Shown here in pieces: positions 6,990 to 10,492 of a DNA stretch of 10,492 nt. The translations under genes and the position numbers were made by a program. The notes under the pieces were generated by a model. The model ran no database searches. It saw nothing but the letters and a program-made list of their open reading frames with translations, and was not told where the DNA came from. The number at the start of each line of letters is the position of its first letter. Within the stretch, counting starts at the first letter, position 1. This DNA is from Butyrivibrio sp. (GTDB lineage Bacteria; Bacillota_A; Clostridia; Lachnospirales; Lachnospiraceae): positions 1 through 10,492 of the forward strand of contig JAGOGF010000090.1 of assembly GCA_017996845.1 (NCBI GenBank). The letters run 5' to 3'.

Positions 6990-8726
6990 ATGAAAAATAT
7001 GAAGAAACTGATATCGTATTATGGCCCTTATAAAAAAATCTTTTTTGCGGATATGTTTTTTGCAATTCTGTCAGCAGCAATTGCACTTATGATCCCGCTG
7101 GTAGTGCGTTATGTGACGGGGAAAGTGATCTATATGAATACAAACGCAGCCTATCATGCGATTATTGTGATCGCGGTGGGAATGGCAGCTCTGGTTCTGG
7201 TGCAGTGCTACTGCAATTTTTTTATTGCCAATTATGGGCATGTAATGGGAGCAAAAATTGAATATGATATGCGTGCGGAAATTTTTGCGCATTATCAGAA
7301 GTTGTCCTTTTCTTTTTATGATGATCAGAAAGTAGGGCAGCTGATGTCAAGAATTACGACGGATCTGTTTGATATCAGCGAACTGCTGCATCATGGACCG
7401 GAAAATATTGTAATCTCTCTGATTAAGATCGCCGGCGCGTTCATCATTTTACTCAGTATCAGCCCGCATCTGACGATTGCAGCATTTATTCTGGTTCCGT
7501 TCATGCTCTGGTATGCACTATTTCTGAATCAGAAAATGAAAAAAGCTTTTCGGGAAAATCGTGTCAGGATCGCGGGAATCAATGCACAGATTGAGGACAA
7601 TCTGTCGGGAATCCGTGTGGTAAAGTCTTTTGCAAATGAAGACATTGAGAATGATAAATTCCGGGAAGGAAATGACGGATTTCTGGCTGCCAAGAAAAAC
7701 AGCTATTTTTATATGGGCAGCTATCAAAGCGTTTTGAGCGCCTTTACTGCAATGATCAATATCGTTGTTATTGTAGTAGGCGGGATATTGATTACCAGAC
7801 AGGTGGTAAATGTTACTGATTTTGTTACGTTTCTGCTGTACATTAATGTATTTACGGATCCGATCCGAACACTCATTGATTTTACGGAACAGTTTCAGAA
7901 CGGTTATTCCGGATTTGAACGTTTTCAGGAAATTCTGAATATTGAACCGGATATTCAGGATAAAGTAGGCGCTGTTGAACTGCATCATGTAAAGGGAGAA
8001 ATTGATTTCAGCGAAGTTTCTTTTCAGTATTCCGAACAGACGCCTGCCGTACTGGATAAAATCAACCTGCATGTTCCGGCAGGTGCCTATGTTGCACTGG
8101 TAGGACCATCGGGAGCCGGAAAGAGTACCTTATGCAGTCTGATCCCCAGATTTTATGAAGTGACAGCCGGAAAAATTACAATTGATGGGCAGAATATTCA
8201 GGATGTTACTTTAAAAAGTCTGCGTAACCATATTGGAATCGTACAGCAGGATGTATATCTGTTTGGGGGAAGTATTGCGGAAAACATCAGATACGGAAGA
8301 CCGGACGCAACGGATGCAGAGGTTGTAGAAGCTGCCAGGAATGCAAATGCACATGATTTTATCATGTCTTTGCCGGATGGTTATGATACCGATATCGGAC
8401 AACGCGGCGTTAAACTTTCGGGTGGGCAGAAACAGAGACTTTCCATTGCAAGGGTATTTCTGAAAAACCCACCGGTGCTTATCTTTGATGAAGCAACCAG
8501 TGCCCTCGATAATGAAAGTGAGAAAGTGGTACAGGAATCACTTGAAAAACTTGCCAGAAACAGAACAACTTTTGTGATTGCACATCGCTTATCTACGATT
8601 CGAAATGCGCAGCGGATACTGGTTCTGACAGATAACGGAATTGAAGAGCAGGGTACGCATGAAGAATTGATGCAGATTCAGGGAGAATATCAGAAGCTGT
8701 ACAGTATGGCAATGGGACAGAAATAA
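6990..8726 (+). CDS. ABC transporter, type I exporter half-transporter (fused permease and ATPase)
   Basis: A 578-residue MsbA/LmrA/BmrA-like exporter that would dimerise in the membrane and use ATP to expel a lipid, drug or peptide-like substrate; the substrate cannot be read from sequence. The N-terminal half (about 15-295) is the six-helix ABC exporter membrane domain, including the typical SFYDDQKVGQLMSR coupling region. The ATPase half (about 335-575) has Walker A GPSGAGKST (372-380), Q-loop (Gln419/Gln420), signature LSGGQKQR (476-483), Walker B LIFDE with Asp500 and catalytic Glu501, D-loop SALD, and H-loop His532. With a complete catalytic set and no partner half-transporter beside it, a homodimer is the simplest reading. 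It starts 64 bases after kinase 2 with no terminator between, so it may be co-transcribed or controlled by the kinase pair. The candidate Shine-Dalgarno (AAAGG, 6971-6975) is 14 bases from the ATG, longer than usual, hinting at modest translation. Confidence 0.94.
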   Translation: MKNMKKLISYYGPYKKIFFADMFFAILSAAIALMIPLVVRYVTGKVIYMNTNAAYHAIIVIAVGMAALVLVQCYCNFFIANYGHVMGAKIEYDMRAEIFAHYQKLSFSFYDDQKVGQLMSRITTDLFDISELLHHGPENIVISLIKIAGAFIILLSISPHLTIAAFILVPFMLWYALFLNQKMKKAFRENRVRIAGINAQIEDNLSGIRVVKSFANEDIENDKFREGNDGFLAAKKNSYFYMGSYQSVLSAFTAMINIVVIVVGGILITRQVVNVTDFVTFLLYINVFTDPIRTLIDFTEQFQNGYSGFERFQEILNIEPDIQDKVGAVELHHVKGEIDFSEVSFQYSEQTPAVLDKINLHVPAGAYVALVGPSGAGKSTLCSLIPRFYEVTAGKITIDGQNIQDVTLKSLRNHIGIVQQDVYLFGGSIAENIRYGRPDATDAEVVEAARNANAHDFIMSLPDGYDTDIGQRGVKLSGGQKQRLSIARVFLKNPPVLIFDEATSALDNESEKVVQESLEKLARNRTTFVIAHRLSTIRNAQRILVLTDNGIEEQGTHEELMQIQGEYQKLYSMAMGQK

Positions 8727-8742
8727 CAGCTGACGGTTCCTG

Positions 8743-8770
8743 CAGACATAAGAACATACAGACATAAGAA
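8743..8770 (+). repeat. 12-bp perfect direct repeat downstream of the ABC gene
   Basis: CAGACATAAGAA occurs at 8743-8754 and again at 8759-8770, a period of 16 bases, immediately before the convergent terminator hairpin. It could be a small tandem duplication. No function is evident. Read on the minus strand, the copies follow the hairpin and help form a T-rich tail for hcp termination. Confidence 0.6.
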
Positions 8771-8774
8771 TAAG

Positions 8775-8828
8775 AAGCGCATAAAATCAGGCTGGAATAT
8801 GTTTAACCTGATTTTATGCGCTTTATTT
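8775..8828. terminator. Bidirectional intrinsic terminator between convergent ABC and hcp genes
   Basis: The left arm at 8775-8791 (AAGCGCATAAAATCAGG) is a perfect 17-bp inverted repeat of the right arm at 8807-8823, with a 15-base loop. On the plus strand it is followed by TATTTATT, and on the minus strand by CTTATTCTTATG, both moderately T-rich. It lies 48 bases past the ABC stop and 22 bases past the hcp stop, so it can end both convergent transcripts. Confidence 0.9.
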
Positions 8829-8845
8829 ATTGGGATAAAAATTAC

Positions 8846-10441
8846 TTATTTCTGAAGCAGTTTTTTCAGATCTTCAGCAGGGGTAGTAATAGGAGCAATG
8901 TTGTAATGCTCTACAAGGTAATTCAATACATTTGGAGAAACAAATGCAGGAAGTGTGGGCCCAAGCAGAATGTTTTTGATGCCAAGATGTAAAAGCGTCA
9001 GCAGGATGCAGACAGCTTTCTGTTCATACCAGGACAGCACAAAGGAAAGCGGAAGTTCATTTACTTCACATTTAAATGCACCTGCAAGTGCTACAGCAAC
9101 CTGAATGGCGCTGAATGCATCATTACACTGACCCATATCCATAATGCGCGGAAGACCGGCAACCGTACCCAGATCCAGATCGTTAAAACGATATTTTCCG
9201 CAGGCAAGTGTCAGGATAACGGAATCGGAAGGTGTCTGTTTCACAAAATCCGTATAATAATTACGTCCCGGTTTTGCTCCGTCACAACCGCCGACCAGGA
9301 AGAAATGACTGATCTGACCATTGTTTACGGCTTCCACTACTTTATCGGCAACAGAGAGAACCGTTCCGTGGCCAAAACCGGTCGTTACTTCGTGTCCGCC
9401 ATTGATACCGGTAAGTTCCTGATCTTCGCTATAACCGCCAAGTGCCAGTGCTTTCTCAATAACAGGAGTGAAGTCTTTGTTTTCACCGATGTGAACAAGC
9501 CCCGGATAGGAAACAACTTCGGTTGTAAAAATACGATCCATGTAGGATGCTTTCGGAGGCATGAGGCAATTGGTTGTAAACAGTACCGGTGCAGGAAGAT
9601 TATCAAATTCCTTCTGCTGATTCTGCCATGCAGTACCAAAGTTTCCTTTCAGCTGCGGATATTTTTTCAGTTCAGGATATGCATGTGCAGGGAGCATTTC
9701 GCCATGTGTATAAACATTGATTCCCTTACCTGCAGTCTGGTCAAGAAGTGTTTTCAAATCGAAAAGGTCATGTCCGCTGATAACAATAAAAGGACCTTTT
9801 TCGATTGTCAGAGGAACAGTGGTTGGAACAGGTGTGCCATAAGTTTCTGTATTTGCCTGATCAAGAAGTGCCATACATTTCAGATTGACTTCTCCTGTTT
9901 TTAAAACAAGCGGAAGCAGTGCATCCATGGTATCTTCATATCCGATCGCAAAAAGCGCACGATAGAAGAATTCGTTTACTTCAGGATCTGTATACCCCAG
10001 AACCATCGCATGATAGCCGTATGCTGCCATTCCGCGCAGACCAAAAAGAATCAGTGACTTCAGGGATCTGATATCTTCATTGGCATTCCATACTTCATTC
10101 ATATCATAATCATCACTTCCGCCGCAGGGTGAACCACAGGCACTGCATGCGGGTGCCAGCATATCTTTTCCTGCATGAACCAGATCAATCATATTCTGAA
10201 CAGTTTCACTGTTAAAATTAACGTTGGTGATTGTTGTAAACAGACCCTCCAGAATAATTTTATCCGTTTCTTCTGTCGGACGGTTCCCACCTTCTACGGC
10301 GCGTGCAAGCCCGATCAGTGCGCCGGTCAGTTTATCCTGTAAACCTGCAACATCGGCAGGCTTTCCACAAACACCTGCTTTTCCGGTACAACCTGTGCAT
10401 CCGGCTGTCTGCTCACATTGAAAACAAAACATATCACTCAT
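8846..10441 (-). CDS. hcp: Hydroxylamine reductase / hybrid cluster protein
   Basis: Cytoplasmic iron-sulfur protein that reduces hydroxylamine to ammonia in vitro; in other bacteria Hcp proteins act in nitric oxide and nitrosative-stress defence and protein S-nitrosylation. The 531-residue product has the N-terminal cluster motif starting MFCFQC, with Cys6, Cys9, Cys18 and Cys25 as likely ligands and an extra Cys15. All expected hybrid-cluster residues are visible: His224 (SGHDLF), Glu248 (GEMLPA), Cys292 (TTNCLMPP), Cys386 (GGCDGAKPG, the persulfide cysteine in known structures), Cys414 (ACGKYRF), Cys439 (GQCNDAF), Glu473 and Lys475 (WYEQK). They sit at a constant 19-20 residue offset from the Desulfovibrio numbering. 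I chose the ATG at 10441 because AAAGGGG lies 5 bases upstream and the protein then begins MSDMFCFQC as in the family. The in-frame ATG at 10489 would add 16 residues encoded across a hairpin and the Shine-Dalgarno. No Hcr reductase partner is in view. Confidence 0.96.
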   Translation of the reverse strand: MSDMFCFQCEQTAGCTGCTGKAGVCGKPADVAGLQDKLTGALIGLARAVEGGNRPTEETDKIILEGLFTTITNVNFNSETVQNMIDLVHAGKDMLAPACSACGSPCGGSDDYDMNEVWNANEDIRSLKSLILFGLRGMAAYGYHAMVLGYTDPEVNEFFYRALFAIGYEDTMDALLPLVLKTGEVNLKCMALLDQANTETYGTPVPTTVPLTIEKGPFIVISGHDLFDLKTLLDQTAGKGINVYTHGEMLPAHAYPELKKYPQLKGNFGTAWQNQQKEFDNLPAPVLFTTNCLMPPKASYMDRIFTTEVVSYPGLVHIGENKDFTPVIEKALALGGYSEDQELTGINGGHEVTTGFGHGTVLSVADKVVEAVNNGQISHFFLVGGCDGAKPGRNYYTDFVKQTPSDSVILTLACGKYRFNDLDLGTVAGLPRIMDMGQCNDAFSAIQVAVALAGAFKCEVNELPLSFVLSWYEQKAVCILLTLLHLGIKNILLGPTLPAFVSPNVLNYLVEHYNIAPITTPAEDLKKLLQK

Positions 10442-10446
10442 ATTTT

Positions 10447-10473
10447 CCCCTTTCGTGCCGCGCGATGCGGCGC
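10447..10473 (-). promoter_or_regulatory. hcp ribosome binding site with adjoining GC-rich leader hairpin
   Basis: On the minus strand, a hairpin at 10473-10455 (GCGCCGC, 5-base loop, GCGGCAC; 7 pairs including one G-U) ends one base before the strong Shine-Dalgarno AAAGGGG (10453-10447). It is conspicuously GC-rich for this window. It could influence ribosome access or mRNA stability, or the palindrome could be a DNA operator. No promoter can be identified because the window ends 19 bases further upstream. Confidence 0.5.
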
Positions 10474-10492
10474 TCTTAAAATGTTTCACACA

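Noticed and set aside
7518..8072. Minus-strand open frame of 184 codons inside the ABC gene
   Set aside because: It is antisense to the well-conserved ABC membrane domain, has no recognisable motif, and is explained by codon bias of the real gene.
9305..9904. Plus-strand open frame of 199 codons inside hcp
   Set aside because: It is antisense to intact hcp and its translation shows no known domain or convincing start signal.
10442..10489. Upstream in-frame ATG extending hcp by 16 residues
   Set aside because: The extension would be coded across a hairpin and the strong AAAGGGG site, and Hcp proteins normally begin at the MFCFQC cluster motif.

Overview
The window looks like chromosomal DNA of an anaerobic, moderately low-GC Firmicute, most likely a gut-type Clostridia/Lachnospiraceae. 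The reasons are AGGAG-type ribosome binding sites, purine-rich coding strands, large hybrid sensor kinases with a beta-sandwich plus seven-helix sensor, and a clostridial-type hydroxylamine reductase (hybrid cluster protein). This placement is inference from protein style, not a taxonomic search. No tRNA, rRNA, insertion sequence, phage gene or CRISPR array was seen.

Layout: (1) 1-867, the 3' part of nagA (N-acetylglucosamine-6-phosphate deacetylase), cut by the window edge and closed by a strong intrinsic terminator at 925-963. (2) A putative extended -10 promoter (916-924) sits directly against that terminator, so a new transcript would start inside the hairpin and escape it. It would serve a Cof-type HAD phosphatase (988-1776). 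(3) Two large membrane hybrid histidine kinases follow in tandem (1837-4179 and 4193-6925), 13 bases apart. They share an architecture (one N-terminal helix, extracytoplasmic beta-rich domain, seven helices, HisKA, HATPase, REC), but only the second ends in an HPt domain. (4) A single type I ABC exporter half-transporter (6990-8726) follows on the same strand. (5) A perfect 17-bp hairpin (8775-8823) serves as terminator between it and the convergent gene hcp (8846-10441, minus strand), whose short leader carries a GC-rich hairpin against its Shine-Dalgarno.

How the genes may work together: HAD, kinase 1, kinase 2 and ABC lie on one strand with gaps of 60, 13 and 64 bases and no visible terminator between them, so they may form one transcript. 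The most interesting point is that the sister kinases appear to have complementary departures from consensus. Kinase 1 keeps a normal phospho-acceptor motif (His417-Glu418) but has a weakened ATP-binding domain. Kinase 2 has a near-textbook ATP-binding domain but carries Ser399 where the acidic residue should follow the phospho-accepting His398, and it alone has the HPt. This suggests a cooperating, perhaps heteromeric, phosphorelay pair. Neither kinase has a DNA-binding output and no stand-alone response regulator is in the window. nagA and hcp are ordinary metabolic neighbours.
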